A DNA stretch of 64,000 nt. It comes from Siphonodentalium dalli. Lineage: Eukaryota; Mollusca; Scaphopoda; Gadilida; Siphonodentaliidae. The stretch lies in NCBI GenBank assembly GCA_032622095.1, contig CP136062.1, positions 34,412,918-34,476,917 of the forward strand. Direction: 5' to 3'. The notes beneath the pieces are model-generated. The model saw only the letters and a list, made by a program, of their open reading frames with translations, made no database searches and was not told the origin of the DNA. A program made the position numbers and the translations under genes. Every line of letters begins with the position of its first letter. Position 1 is the first letter of the stretch. Below, in pieces: positions 23,733 to 34,622 of the stretch.

Positions 23733-24205
23733 AAATATAAAAAACATATAAGAGACAATAACTGCAGGAATAGCACTATATCATCGTTAGAACATCAAAC
23801 TATCCTCATGCAAATATCAAATAAGCCCATAGTGAGCTTATACCAATTATTCCGCGCTGAATGGCACGGACCGCTGTGAAAACACAATATAGAGCAACAT
23901 AGACTCGTGCAAATAAGTTCATATTGGTCCTAGATATTCACATATTGGACTTATTTTATTCGGAAATAAGCCCACACGGAGCGTATATCCGCATTAAACA
24001 TTATCAGAGTGTGATTAATTTCATTCATTTGACTACAGAGGTATGTGATGAACTAGTTTGTCTATGACAGTCATATAACTGCAAATACATTACAAATTAG
24101 AAAGATTGTGAAACTTGGAGACAACGTTTACCTTAGAGAAGAATTGAAAATATATTACAAAAGTCACTATTGATACCAACATACCGTCTTTACTATTCCA
24201 ATTAA
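23733..24205 (+). repeat. Duplicated segment, copy B
   Basis: Direct copy of 20984-21460. Its right end, at AATTAA, is where the TTAA MITE 24202-24601 inserted. Past that MITE, a partial further repeat of the unit start (GATTGTATACTAACACGAA...GAACGCTTCCATCGTTGGC) occurs at about 24611-24675, matching 23668-23730. Confidence 0.9.
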
Positions 24206-24601
24206 CCCTTTACCCAACAAACCGGCCAAAACCGGCCAAATAAAGCTTCAACAGCCTAAAATATCTTGGGTCTGTCTCAATTGAACCATACACATATGGA
24301 TATCATTGGAACCGGCTCCTTGACCACATTGTGATAGTTACAGTTATGCCCTGTGCCAATGCATTCTCTTATATATGCGAGTCGACCATAGGTCGCCTCG
24401 CATATATAAGAGAATGCATTGGCCTAAAAAAATTCTTTTTTTAACACTTTTTACCATTTTTTCTTACATTCTTTAACAATTTTATAATTTTTAATGTGTT
24501 AAGCCAATGCATTCTCTTATATATGCGAGGCGACCTATGGTCGACTCGCATATATAAGAGAATGCATTGGCACAGGGCCCTTCTGTTGGGTAAAGGGTTA
24601 A
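24202..24601. mobile_element. 400-bp double-hairpin MITE with TTAA target, copy 1
   Basis: Bounded by TTAA, with terminal inverted repeat TTAACCCTTTACCCAACA. Two internal perfect hairpins, 24355-24424 and 24503-24572, have arms GCCAATGCATTCTCTTATAT continuing to GCGAG and are reverse complements of each other. The whole element can therefore fold on itself. A nearly identical copy lies at 45058-45457. It was inserted into duplicated segment copy B. Confidence 0.9.
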
Positions 24602-24690
24602 CTCATGATAGATTGTATACTAACACGAAACTCTATAAATGCAACCTATCAAGGAACGCTTCCATCGTTGGCATAAAGGGAGATTAACTT

Positions 24691-25454
24691 TTTTACACGT
24701 ATGTGTGGAATGCCTAGTGGCAAATAAATTATATTAGAATGTCAAGTTATTAAATAAATAATGTTATAAACTTTGAAATATCCTCATAAACATAATAGTT
24801 GACATTATTTCAGGAAATTTTGTAGATGACAACTTAATACGCATGTCCATACTATTATTCAAGATATACATTTACTCAGGCAGGACGATAGCAATTGAGC
24901 AACATGTTAATGTACTATTAACATGGATCAAGAACTATAACGTAATCAAAACTACAAACATATTACCAAAATGTCAAGCTACAATAGTGATGAATTACTC
25001 TGTGACAGATATCATATAATGGCAAATCGTTGTGTAGATAGAGTTGACAGTAAATAACACTATAAAATTAAATATAAATAAAGGTAGTTCAACCACAAAT
25101 ACAACTTATAAAATCGTACCACACCAACAACTTTCGAAGAAGAACATTATAAATGTGGTTAAAGGTGAACATTGTATTTTGTTATACATATCATTATGAA
25201 ATACCCAAATGGTTTTGTACACACAATCGGTACTTTCTAGTTAATAAGTGATAATTTAGTATAATTTGTTATGATGTTTCATTGTAAACATTTTTGTAAA
25301 TAATTGTAATGATATATACACGCATGTTCAATGTTTATGATATTAATAATTATTTAAAAAAAACAACTTTAAAGGCCTTGATAACGGAATAACGGACATC
25401 AATAAAAGATACTCTATCGATGTAAAATCGTAGTAATTTACTTCAAATAGTTAA
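24691..25454. other. No gene supported
   Basis: Unique, very AT-rich, intronic by position if the ILEI-like gene model is right. No repeat copy was recognised. Confidence 0.35.
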
Positions 25455-25705
25455 TTAACCCTTCACTGACTGGAGCTTCCTGATGTTTTGCGAAAAACCT
25501 TGTGGCAATGCATTATCTTGTATATTATAGTATCCCATAGGGAGCCTCGCATATGTAAGAAAATGTATTGGCCTAACATTCTTTACCTTGACCTTGTAAG
25601 CCAGTGCATTATCTTATATATGGGAGGCTCCCTATTTGAGACTCGATTATATAAGATAATGCAATGTAATGCTGCACCAGCACAGCTCCCGAAAAGAAAG
25701 AGTTA
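25455..25705. mobile_element. Diverged relative of the TTAA hairpin MITEs
   Basis: Starts TTAACCCTTCACTGACTGGAG, contains two decayed copies of the TGCATTATCTTATATAT hairpin with GGGAGCCTC/GAGGCTCCC, and ends TAATGCTGCACCAGCACAGC then AAAGAGTTA. Its closest relative is 38665-38926. Confidence 0.75.
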
Positions 25706-26754
25706 TTGTTGTGTGGAACTGGAAGATGGCGGCAGTCCCATAAACAAACGCAGTTTCAACGTTTCACCCAAAAAAACGCTTGTTATAGTTATGTTTTTAA
25801 CCACTAAAAGTCGTACTGTATTTGTGTGAACTAAATTAATGGTTTCAGCCTAGTCAAAGTAGTAGCTTGAGGTTAGTATCTATAAAAGTATACTTTTAAA
25901 AACCCCTTTTTGTACGTTGATATGTTGTTCCCTTCGGAAATGTTCAGATAATAAGTTCATAGGTCATGTTCCACCAGTTATATGAATCATTCTATTTATG
26001 TCATACTCGTTCGTTTGTATGTTTCTGTTTGTATGTTCTGAAATTCATTCCGAAATAATAATAATTACAATGTATACTTGTATAACTGACTGGAAGCATA
26101 CATTTGGTATATAAAGGATTGAGGTATAACACTGCCTCTTTTTCCTGGATAATTTTGGATTGAGATTCAAATTACAGTATCCAAAGAATGTGCAGTTAAA
26201 TATACGCTCAACACCGTGGGATGTTTTTTGGGAGAATGATTCGCGGTGGCACAGAACATTTGGGTGGCGAGGATTATCGAGGTGCTGTTATGAATCAAAT
26301 TAGTGGCGGCAGTCTTCCCGAAAAATCGCTATATATATACGTACATGAATAACCGAGAAACACTACGGATCACCGTATAATTATGCACAGGAATATCGTT
26401 GCATACATGTAGGTCTACAATTTACATAAATTGTAATTGTAGTGGTAATTTATAGTTTGAACAAGTCAAGACAAGACTGTTATCAATATTTAGATTATCT
26501 TCCAATTTTAGTTATAGAATAAATCGAAGAGGCTTAACATATTATATGTAGTTGACGGCGTTTTACTCAGTGGTCGGCATCCACCTTGTGTTGATACCGA
26601 CCCACGACGCAATTTTACCGTTGATCAACGCGAAAAATATCGTTATGAATCTTGGTGATACAGAGTATTCTTAGTGGGTTTCCCAGGTGTTGAGTATCTT
26701 GCTTATTGCTCACTATTTACGTGCTATATCGTTCGGATCAAGTAAAAAACTCAC
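25706..26754. other. No gene supported
   Basis: Mostly unique sequence. A 43-codon plus frame at 26221-26352 contains HLGGEDY, which recalls a chaperone motif, but has no splice or promoter support. Confidence 0.35.
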
Positions 26755-26808
26755 GTCTGAGTGATTGAATGTTATGACATTCATGCCTCTTCGTGTGTTA
26801 CCTGTCAG
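26755..26808 (-). CDS. ILEI/FAM3-like domain, second exon found (18 codons)
   Basis: Minus-strand exon between acceptor AATCTTTCTTCCAG and donor GTGAGTTTTT, phase 0 to 0. It encodes LTGNTRRGMNVITFNHSD. RRGMNVITFN matches the first beta-strand signature of ILEI domains (RG.NVVV.N), and the following HSD|G turn leads into exon 19896-20009. The upstream partner 27961-28025 ends IFRNGVQ, which fits the strand that precedes the signature. Both neighbours keep phase 0. The identification rests on motif order across three exons. Confidence 0.75.
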
Positions 26809-27474
26809 CTGGAAGAAAGATTTATACGTAGCAGTATCAGTAACACATTTTAACACTAAAATACATTGTATGGTTGAAACTCCACCATAATTATACTGTG
26901 ATCCTAACATCGTACTATAACGACGAGGCGTCACAATGTTATCGTGTGTAATGCACATACATGTACATAGCTAGTCAGAATGTCAGTATAGTCGTATCGA
27001 CTTGAATATAAACTAGCAGGGAACTCTGAATATATATATAAGGCCTGGTTAGCCAAAGCCAGACATATGTATACAAGTGTTTGAAAGTGGAATAAAGGCT
27101 TCCTCGTGACTCCAATGTAATGAAACAAATTTGCTGTTTTCAAGTTGAGCAACAGATCAGCCGACTACATATCTATACAAAACTCAGCTAAATTCCTAAT
27201 TTAAGTGCCCAAATCGGCTATAGATACAGTGTTCTTTATTTACTAATAGAAACATAATCAAACTAAGAACTGATGCAGGAGTAAGACAAACACTAGATGT
27301 TCTTTGTTATACGCATTTCCAAAGAAATTCACCATTTACGACGATAAATGAGCTCACACTGGTTTTCAATCGGTGCATCATTTTTGATGCCATCATCTGA
27401 TCGCTGCCTGTTCACGCAATGATATCTCACCATCCACAGAATATAAACATATACTTCCCGTATTCTTCCTTCCC
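26809..27474. other. No gene supported
   Basis: Unique sequence between two exons. A donor-like ACCAGT|GTGAGC on the minus strand near 27354 follows an in-frame ATG ATG GCA, but it has no acceptor or other support. Confidence 0.35.
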
Positions 27475-27480
27475 TTTATT
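27475..27480 (-). terminator. AATAAA polyadenylation signal candidate
   Basis: AATAAA on the minus strand about 195 nt after the stop codon of exon 27675-27779. That distance is ordinary for a 3' UTR. AT-rich DNA contains many such hexamers, so it supports the terminal exon only weakly. Confidence 0.35.
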
Positions 27481-27674
27481 TACCCCCATAAATATGTCGA
27501 ATTTCAACATAAAATATATTTTAATTATAAATGTAATAATATCAATGAATATAATATAATTTAGAATATCACAATGGGTTCTTTCACTTTCTCCTTCTTC
27601 AACACAAACTTACAATAAGAAATTGAACCGGAAACAGTACACCAGGAAACACCGCTCGAAATTGTGAACACATT

Positions 27675-27779
27675 TCAATAAATTAAATCGCTGTCGCTGT
27701 CAATGACCCGAATACGTTTGAAACGCTTTGGATTTGCATTGAGGTTCATTTCATTTGTAGCTTTATGATTCTGAGAACC
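27675..27779 (-). CDS. Possible alternative last exon (34 residues, acidic end)
   Basis: On the minus strand acceptor TTTATTTCCAG is followed by an open phase-0 frame, GSQNHKATNEMN...KRFKRIRVIDSDSDLIY, and a TGA stop. It joins in phase to exon 27961-28025 across a 181-bp intron. The basic then acidic tail could be a cytoplasmic or secreted C terminus. If used, it truncates the protein before the ILEI core, because exon 26755-26808 also accepts phase 0 from 27961-28025. Either it is an alternative 3' end or the frame is fortuitous. Confidence 0.4.
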   Translation of the reverse strand, partial: GSQNHKATNEMNLNANPKRFKRIRVIDSDSDLIY

Positions 27780-27960
27780 CTGGAAATAAACATTAACGGC
27801 TTGAAATATTCCGGTAGCTCATTTGTACACGCAAGTGAATCGGTCGCACGCGCGAGCTAGTGTGAAAGTATATTCTTCTATAGGGTGATATCGATGTTTA
27901 TCTAAACGCGTTTTTTTAATATAATTCACTGTTAAGCGTATATTAATATAATTTACTTAC

Positions 27961-28025
27961 CTGCACACCATTTCTGAATATAGGACTATATTCGAATCCG
28001 TTTGACATGGCATTAAACGATGGTG
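27961..28025 (-). CDS. ILEI-like gene exon: lead-in to the ILEI domain (21 codons)
   Basis: Minus-strand exon of 65 bp between acceptor CTACTTTCATTTCAG and donor GTAAGTAAAT, both close to consensus. Read in phase 1 to 0 it encodes PSFNAMSNGFEYSPIFRNGV plus Q. Phase 1 matches the donor phase of the cysteine-rich exon 52947-53069, and phase 0 matches 26755-26808. The sequence ...IFRNGVQ-LTGNTRRGMNV has the layout of ILEI domains, where a short strand with an N-G turn precedes RG.NV. A second frame is also open, so phase was chosen from the neighbours. Confidence 0.65.
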
Positions 28026-28409
28026 CTGAAATGAAAGTAGGGAATTATTTTTTGAGTGAGGATGGAAATTTTAAAGAAGTATTTATTGATGTATCGACTT
28101 CCTGTCAACGCCCCTCTAACACCACATACGAGTATTATACAACCATCACACGAGGTTGTCGATAATCACTAAACATTGCGCTAGAAAATCATGGAAAGCG
28201 GAATACAAAAAAAAAATAACACTAACCTTTTAAAATGAAAATAAATTCAGCCGTCCTCCCATCTACCCGGCCTTTGATTCAGAAGACATGTAAGCGATTA
28301 TAATATACAGCTATACGAAATAATTTGTGTTGATCCATTCAGCGAATTGCATTCCGGTTTGTGTAATACTCAAACATATTGAGATGATGCCAGATATCAC
28401 ACTGCCAAA
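28026..28409. other. No gene supported
   Basis: AT-rich intronic sequence by position. No strong splice pair or repeat was seen. Confidence 0.35.
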
Positions 28410-28700
28410 AATAATTTCTTAATAAGATAAAATATCTTGAAACAAGAAAAACTATTTCCTGAAACAGGAAAATAAATCTTATTTTGGGAAATATACCCCC
28501 AAGTCTGCTACATCAAGAAAATTTAAGAAACTCCCACCAGACAAGAGATAGTTTTCTCAAATAAGATAGATTTTAGTCTTGAAACAAGATACAATTTCCT
28601 TACAAAGAAAATGGCTTCAAAAATTAAATATATATTTTCTTGTTTCAAGATTTTTTTTCTAAGTTAAGAAATACTTAAAGAAAATATTTCTAAACCAAGA
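28410..28700. repeat. Degenerate AAGAAAAT / ATTTTCTT sequence, block 1
   Basis: Dense irregular alternation of CTTGAAACAAGA, AAGATAAAAT, TTTTCTTGTTTCAAGA and similar short inverted motifs with no fixed period. The same composition fills 42245-42765. No coding frame. Confidence 0.6.
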
Positions 28701-28784
28701 ATTAATTGTTATGTAGAAATTACTGCTGTATTGGAATAACTGTAAAAGTCCAACGAGAGCAAAATTGTAATCAAAATTTTATGG

Positions 28785-29080
28785 TAAACATTGAAAAATG
28801 TCCAACCAGACCAACCTGTTGATTAAATATTCTGAAAATTCATATTCATACTTAAATATTTGAACTACATGTAATACTACAGCTATAGGATTATATAATT
28901 GTTGACAAGTCACTCACTGTAACAGTTTTGTTTACATAACATTGGAAAAGGTCCAACCTCTTGATTAAATATTCTGAAAATGTTATTCATAGTTAAATAT
29001 TTGAACTAATAATACAGCTAGAATTATATATTTGTTGACAAATCACTGTAACAGTTTTGTTTACATAACAATAGTTTCAA
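28785..29080 (+). repeat. ~150-bp tandem duplication (two copies)
   Basis: GTCCAACC, TTGATTAAATATTCTGAAAA, TTAAATATTTGAACTA and CACTGTAACAGTTTTGTTTA recur in order from about 28800 and about 28950. A third, diverged copy lies at 38935-39085 (TATTCTGAAAATAATA, TTGTTGACAAATCACTGTAA). Confidence 0.75.
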
Positions 29081-29339
29081 CAGATGTAATTTTGTTATTG
29101 GCAATCTGTCAGTAAGTGTTTTTATCTATTTCTCAATGGTCTTAGGGCATGCTGACCTTTATACAAGTTTAATAAAATTTTGTTTGCACAATATAGTGGG
29201 TCGCCATTGAGGAGACCTAGAGCTCCCTTGAAATCTCCAAATGGCGGTTTGCCACACCATCCCGAACTAGACAAACCTCTCTGGTGGCCCCTTGCAATGA
29301 ACCTATTAATTAAACCGGTACTTCAATCTGGTATATACC

Positions 29340-31610
29340 CCTCTTATATAAGGATGGAAGATGCTACCAATTTCAAACCGATGGTATTTATTCAGAGTTG
29401 ACTCTCTTGTATTATGAAAGCAAGCCAAATGAGGCCATGCACCTATTGTATGTTTATAACACACAAAAGACTATATAATAGCAGAATGCTAATATCTCTG
29501 ATGATACAAACAATAAAATATCCAATTTATCCATAGTTGAATTTCATTTGGCATATAGGAAAGCATACAATGTGGCTTTTATGTAGTTTCCACAAAGTAT
29601 TTTAAGTAAAATATCCATCAAGTGATGTATTCTGCCTTGTTCTATATATTAAAATACATGCAATGGTCATGAGAAATGCTTAATTTATTGGTAGAGATGT
29701 CCGTCTGATAAGAAATACTGACATTTTAGGTTTGATACACCATTTCAGCTGGCTTGGCATCTTTTAAATTTGAAACCTAAGGGAATTTATTCAGCTTTGA
29801 CTCTCTAAATTATGGAAGAAAGCCCAAATGAAGCCACTATGTGCATGTTAATAACATGTATAAGGCTATATATCTCAACAGAATACATGTCTCTGATAAA
29901 ATGCACAATAAAATATCCATAGTTCAATTGCATTTGGCTTTAGAGGGATGCATACAATATTGCTTTTATGTAGTTTCCACAGACTATTTTAAGTAAAATA
30001 TCCATCAAATGATGTTTTCTACATAGCCTTGTATATTAAAATGCATGTAATGACCATGGGAAATGTTTAATTCATTAGTTGATATGTCCATCTGATAAGA
30101 AATACTGACATTTGAGGTTTAAAATACCATTTCATGGGATTATGGGATCATAAATATAAAACTAAGGGAATTTCTTCAGATTTGACTCTCTAAATAATGG
30201 AAGAAAGCCCAAATGAGCCACAATTTGCATGTTAATCACATGTATAAGGCTATATCTCAAGAGAATACACGTCTCTGATAAAAGACACAATAAAATACCC
30301 ATAGTTTAATTTCATTTGGCTGTAGAGGGATGCATACAATATTGCTTTTATGTAGTTTCCACAGACTATTTTAAGTAAAATATCCATCAACTGATGTTTT
30401 CTACCTTGGTCTATATATTATAATGCATGCAGTGACCATGAGAAATGTTTAATTTATTGGTAGAGATGTCCATCTGATAAGAAATACTGTCATTTGAGGT
30501 TTGATACACCATTTCAGCTGGCTTGGCATCTTGTAAATTTGAAATAAGGGAATCTCTTCAGGTTTGACTCTCTAAATTATCGAAGCAAGCCCAAATAAAG
30601 CCACTATTTGCATCTTTATAACATATATAAGGCTATATCTCAACAGAATGCATGTCTCTAATGAAATAAACAATACAATATCCATAGTTTAATTTCATTT
30701 GGCTATACAGGGATGCATACAATATGGCTTTTATGTAGATTTGACAGACTATTTTAAGTAATATTTCCATCAAATGATGTTTCTACCTTGTCCTGTATAT
30801 TAAAATGCATGCAATGACCATGAGAAATGTTTAATTTATTGGTAGACATGTCCATCTGATAAGAAATACTGCCATTTGTGGTTTGATACACCATTTCAGT
30901 TGCCTTGGCATCTTACAAATTTGAAATAAGGGAATCTCTTCAGGTTTGACTCTCTAAATTATGGAAGCAAGCCCAAATGAAGCCACTATTTGCATGTTTA
31001 TAACATATATAAGGCAATATCTCAACAGAATACATGTCTCTGGTGAAATAAACAATAAAATATCCATAGTTTAATTTATTTTGGCTACACAGGGGTGCAT
31101 ACAATATGGCTTTTAGGTTGTTTCCACAGACTATTTTAAGTAAAATATCCATCAAATGATGTTTTCTACCTTGTCCTGTATATTATAATGCATGCAATGA
31201 CTATGATAAATGTTTAATTTATTGGTAGAGATGTCCATCTGATAAGAAGTACTAATATTTGATGTTTGTGACATCAACTCACAGGGCCAGGCATGCTACA
31301 ACTTTCAAACTAAGAGAATTTCCTCACGTTTGACTCACTAAATGATGGAAGTTAGCCCAAATGAAGCAACTATTTGCATGTTTATAATGTATAAGGCTAT
31401 ATCTTTGCAGAAGGCATGTCTCTGATAATAAAAATAATAACATGTCTATAGTTCATAGTTCAGTTGGTTAGACAGGGTGCATAAAATATGGCTTTAAGTA
31501 TAGTTTTCACAAACTAGAAATTCTAGAATATCTATAAAATGATGTAACCTGCCTTGCTGTGTATTAAAAATTCATGCAATAACCTGATAAATGTTCAGTT
31601 CATTGGCAAG
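29340..31610 (+). repeat. ~383-bp tandem array, about six copies
   Basis: The anchor TCTGATAAGAA(A/G)TACT occurs at 29704, 30091, 30473, 30855 and 31238, spacings 382-387 bp. Each unit includes TTTGACTCTCTAAAT, GCAAGCCCAAAT, CATCAAATGATGTTTTCTAC and TTTAATTTATTGGTAGAGAT. The first and last copies are more diverged. No conserved open frame is shared between units. Confidence 0.9.
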
Positions 31611-31611
31611 C

Positions 31612-31745
31612 ATTGTAAGCCAGTGCATTCTTTTATATATGATACGAGGCTTCATTTGGATGACTCACATATATAAGAGAATGCTCTAGCATATGGTCTG
31701 TTAAGACTTTAATGCTGCACCAGCGCAATTCCCGCCATTGTCATA
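31612..31745. mobile_element. Truncated TTAA hairpin MITE relative
   Basis: GCCAGTGCATTCTTTTATAT, a decayed hairpin loop, ATATATAAGAGAATGC and the terminal block TTAATGCTGCACCAGCGCA match the right half of 38665-38926. The left half is missing. It abuts the end of the 383-bp array. Confidence 0.65.
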
Positions 31746-31780
31746 TATATATGGGGGAGGCCCTTTTCACATTTATTATT

Positions 31781-31935
31781 TATTTACGCTTGAGCGAAAA
31801 TATTTGCGCTTAAGCACACATATTTGCACTTAAGCACACATTTTGCGCTTAAGTTCAAATAACCTCTATCATTTGGGCTTAAGCGCAAATGTTTATGCCT
31901 AAGCGAAAATCAATTGCGCTTAAGCGCAAATGAAA
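31781..31935. repeat. Cluster of palindromic TTTGCGCTTAAGCGCAAA-type boxes
   Basis: Seven to eight copies of (T)TTGCGCTTAAGC or close variants in about 155 bp, spaced roughly 20-24 bp, with the full palindrome best preserved at about 31914-31931. Copies differ by one or two bases. Whether this is a decayed satellite or a multi-site protein-binding region cannot be told. Confidence 0.75.
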
Positions 31936-32149
31936 AATAATATGCATTGACCCCCCCCCACCGAATTAATTTTAAATGACACAGGCCAAAACACATCACT
32001 CAAGTCTATATAGGCCCACCATCTGAGTAATCCCTAGATACCTTTTATGAACATGCAAATTGTATAGATCTGTGTGCAGAACATGTCTCTTTTATAAAAT
32101 ATACTAGATTTCTGGGATGGACGAAATTGAAAGTCACAACTACACCTTT
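31936..32149. other. No feature recognised
   Basis: Unique sequence with a short C run. Confidence 0.35.
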
Positions 32150-32289
32150 TACTGAACTCGGACTCGGACTACAACTTTTATTGTGTCCGCCATTCGGTCA
32201 CGCCTGTTCTGTGGGTCAGCCATTTTGACAAAACACATTTTTCGAGATCGGAAATGAACAGATGAACTCCATTTGATCTGATTTTTCAG
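32150..32289 (+). other. Possible non-coding first exon of a plus-strand gene
   Basis: GC-richer sequence ending CTGATTTTTCAG with a consensus donor GTAAGTTAAC at 32290. The ATGs inside open only three- to four-codon frames, so it would be 5' UTR. The start is arbitrary. Candidate downstream exons are 34719-34843 and 37103-37169. Weak evidence. Confidence 0.25.
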
Positions 32290-32914
32290 GTAAGTTAACT
32301 GTTGTAAAGTGTTTTCTCTTTACGAAAATTTTGTTACGAGTGATATACTTAATTGAACTACGATTACACGTGCGTGATTTATTCATATTTTACAAATGAA
32401 ATGATGGTGAATTTTACTGTCGGTGAAATATGTACGATATTTTAGAATACGATCAATCTGCTTGTATTTGTTATGATTTCTCATGTTAAAATAGTAACAT
32501 CTGATGGACTATGATTATATGGCATTGATCATTCGTATATAAATGTACCCATCCACAATATTCGCAAAACTGGGAAACTTTACAAAATCGGTTTTTATTA
32601 AATCATATTTTGTGCTTAATTTCTGCGATAAATAAAAGTAAAGTATTCTGTAACCGGCGTGAGTGGCAAATTTTACTCGGCAAAAATCAAATTCTGGCAT
32701 AAAGCTATGCATAATTGCTCTGTATTATCGGTCGAGATTAATATGACAATAGTTGGAAAACAGAAAGGTCACAATTATTGAAAATATAACTTAAAAGGCA
32801 ATTGTATATAAAGGTACTTCTTCATAGAATAATTTTGAACAAATGTGAACCTGATAATATTAAAAATAAAATGCCCATTCATTCTAGTTATTGTGTGGCC
32901 AATTCAACACTACA
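32290..32914. other. No feature recognised
   Basis: AT-rich, unique within the window. Confidence 0.35.
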
Positions 32915-33090
32915 TGTAAGTGTACGTTCAGACGACCACGATTCATTTGTAAGTGGAGGAATCAGGCCCGACAAGATCGTGGATAGTTTGTTCACACAAT
33001 TGCGATGCGGCATCGTACATGATTATACCGTAGGTTGAACATCCTGAAGCATGTGATTGACTACACCGGGCATTTTCAGCTACAAATTTT

Positions 33091-33513
33091 ATGCACACAC
33101 CACTGCGAATCTTTCGTCACAAGTGGAGGTATAAACCAAGGATACGCCTCAATTTTGCATCTAAAAATAGTAAAATCAAACAGTGCTTGATATTATTTTT
33201 GACCTACGATTTTGATGTGAGCATGCGCAGTCCAATTATCAGTTATTTCCTACGACGGAAAAGTTTCCACAAGTTTACGATTGAATCGTGGTCATCTGAA
33301 GGTTCACTAAGTGAATGTTCTGATGATCACGATTCAATCGTAAGTGGACAGATTTTGTTGTGGGTAGTAACCGATACAGTGATAGTTTTACTGCGCATGG
33401 TTGCGCATTGTCGCGAATGATAAAATGTAGTATCAAGCATTTTAGATGCGAAATTGTGGCGTATCCTTGGTTACCTCCACTTGTGACTACATCAGAACTG
33501 TGTGTGCATTTAA
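33091..33513. mobile_element. Inner inverted-repeat element (~420 bp)
   Basis: The left arm from 33091 (ATGCACACAC, GTCACAAGTGGAGGTA, CCAAGGATACGCC) is mirrored at about 33410-33513. A central palindrome at 33279-33345 carries ACGATTGAATCGTGGTCATC and its reverse. Open frames on both strands are explained by the symmetry. Confidence 0.75.
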
Positions 33514-33586
33514 AAATTGTACAAAGTAAATAAAAAAACATAGGGTAGTTAATCACATGGTTAACCGCCGACAATATACTCATATG

Positions 33587-34518
33587 CAGATGCGGACTGG
33601 CCGATCGGGAGACCGGGAAATTTCCCGATGGGCCGGAGGCCGGAAAAATTCTGATTCCACGTGATTTTCTATCAAGCGAGAATCCGAGGGTTTTTTTACG
33701 GTTTGGGGGGGGGGGGTATATGTGGTTGGGCCGCCCAACCACAACTTGGGCCGCAAATGAAACCGACGTGGGCCGCCACATGTGTTGTTTAACCAGCCGT
33801 GTATCCAATAAGATGGTACTCTTCTCACATAAATTCATGAGGGCAGAGGCGGACTGCATGGCCGATCGGGAGACCGGGAAAATTCCGGACGTGGGCCGCC
33901 ACATGTGTTGTTTAACCAGCCGAATTGGCTAATCGTAATTTTGACATTAAATGAACTTGTCGGCATCATATAACACCACGTAAAGACCCCATTAATCTCG
34001 AGATTTTAACGGTAACTCCCAGCTGTAAATCCCCAAAAAAATTTACGCACCCCTCCCCCAATTGAAATTTACAAGAAAATAGGAACGCTTCAGTTGATGC
34101 CAGTCTAGTTTATCGGATTCGAGATTCTCTTGTATAGTTTTCAAAATGTTCTCACCCCGGGCCGAACAACCATGAACAGCCCGGTGTGTCCTGGTCTCTT
34201 GACCGTAGCCGTGTGCATTTGTCTGGAGTTAGACCGCTAGATGTTAGATTTTATGCAATTTTTCAGGTAAAAATATCTGAATGGTCTCATACCGGGAATA
34301 TATAGAACCATGGTTTATGAATATATATGATATTAGACCAGAGGTGCAAATGGAATTATGCAAAAATATGTATTTGGTCTGATTCTGATTCAAGGGGGGG
34401 GGGGGGGGTGCAGTTGGAATTTTCCAAGGTGGACTGTGGACGCCCCACCCCCCCCCAAACAGATGGGCCGGTATTATATTAATTTCCCTGGCCGGTTTCT
34501 TGGCCCAGTCCGCCTCTG
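33587..34518. mobile_element. hAT-type non-autonomous element with 8-bp target duplication
   Basis: The ends are CAGATGCGGACTGGCC and, in reverse, CAGAGGCGGACTGGGCC. It is flanked by the identical 8-bp direct repeat CTCATATG at 33579-33586 and 34519-34526. CAGNGGCG-type ends with 8-bp duplications are diagnostic of hAT transposons. Inside, a second partial copy of the left end begins at about 33840, with GATCGGGAGACCGGGAAA and GACGTGGGCCGCCACATGTG repeated. Runs of G and C occur at 33705 and 34396-34455. No transposase is encoded. Confidence 0.88.
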
Positions 34519-34622
34519 CTCATATGTGATGACATCGTAATCGTGTCAACAAACTATCCATGATTTTGTCAGGCCATGGTCATCTGAATTGCCGAGGACG
34601 CTCACATTGTTGGTTGAATGAA

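Larger units (their letters stand above)
32915..34622. mobile_element. Outer inverted-repeat structure (~1.7 kb) with nested insertions
   Basis: The left arm 32915-33010 (GTTCAGACGACCACGATTCA, GACAAGATCGTGGATAGTTT) matches the reverse of 34527-34622 (AAACTATCCATGATTTTGTC). Between them lie an inner inverted repeat (33091-33513) and a hAT-type element (33587-34518). Removing the hAT element restores a shorter foldback. Confidence 0.65.

Noticed and set aside
26221-26352. 43-codon frame with HLGGEDY, reminiscent of HSP70
   Set aside because: Only a seven-residue resemblance; flanking residues do not match and no exon borders are present.
33275-33904. 209-residue minus-strand open frame
   Set aside because: It crosses the edge of an inverted repeat, the hAT target duplication and a G run, so it cannot be an ancestral gene.
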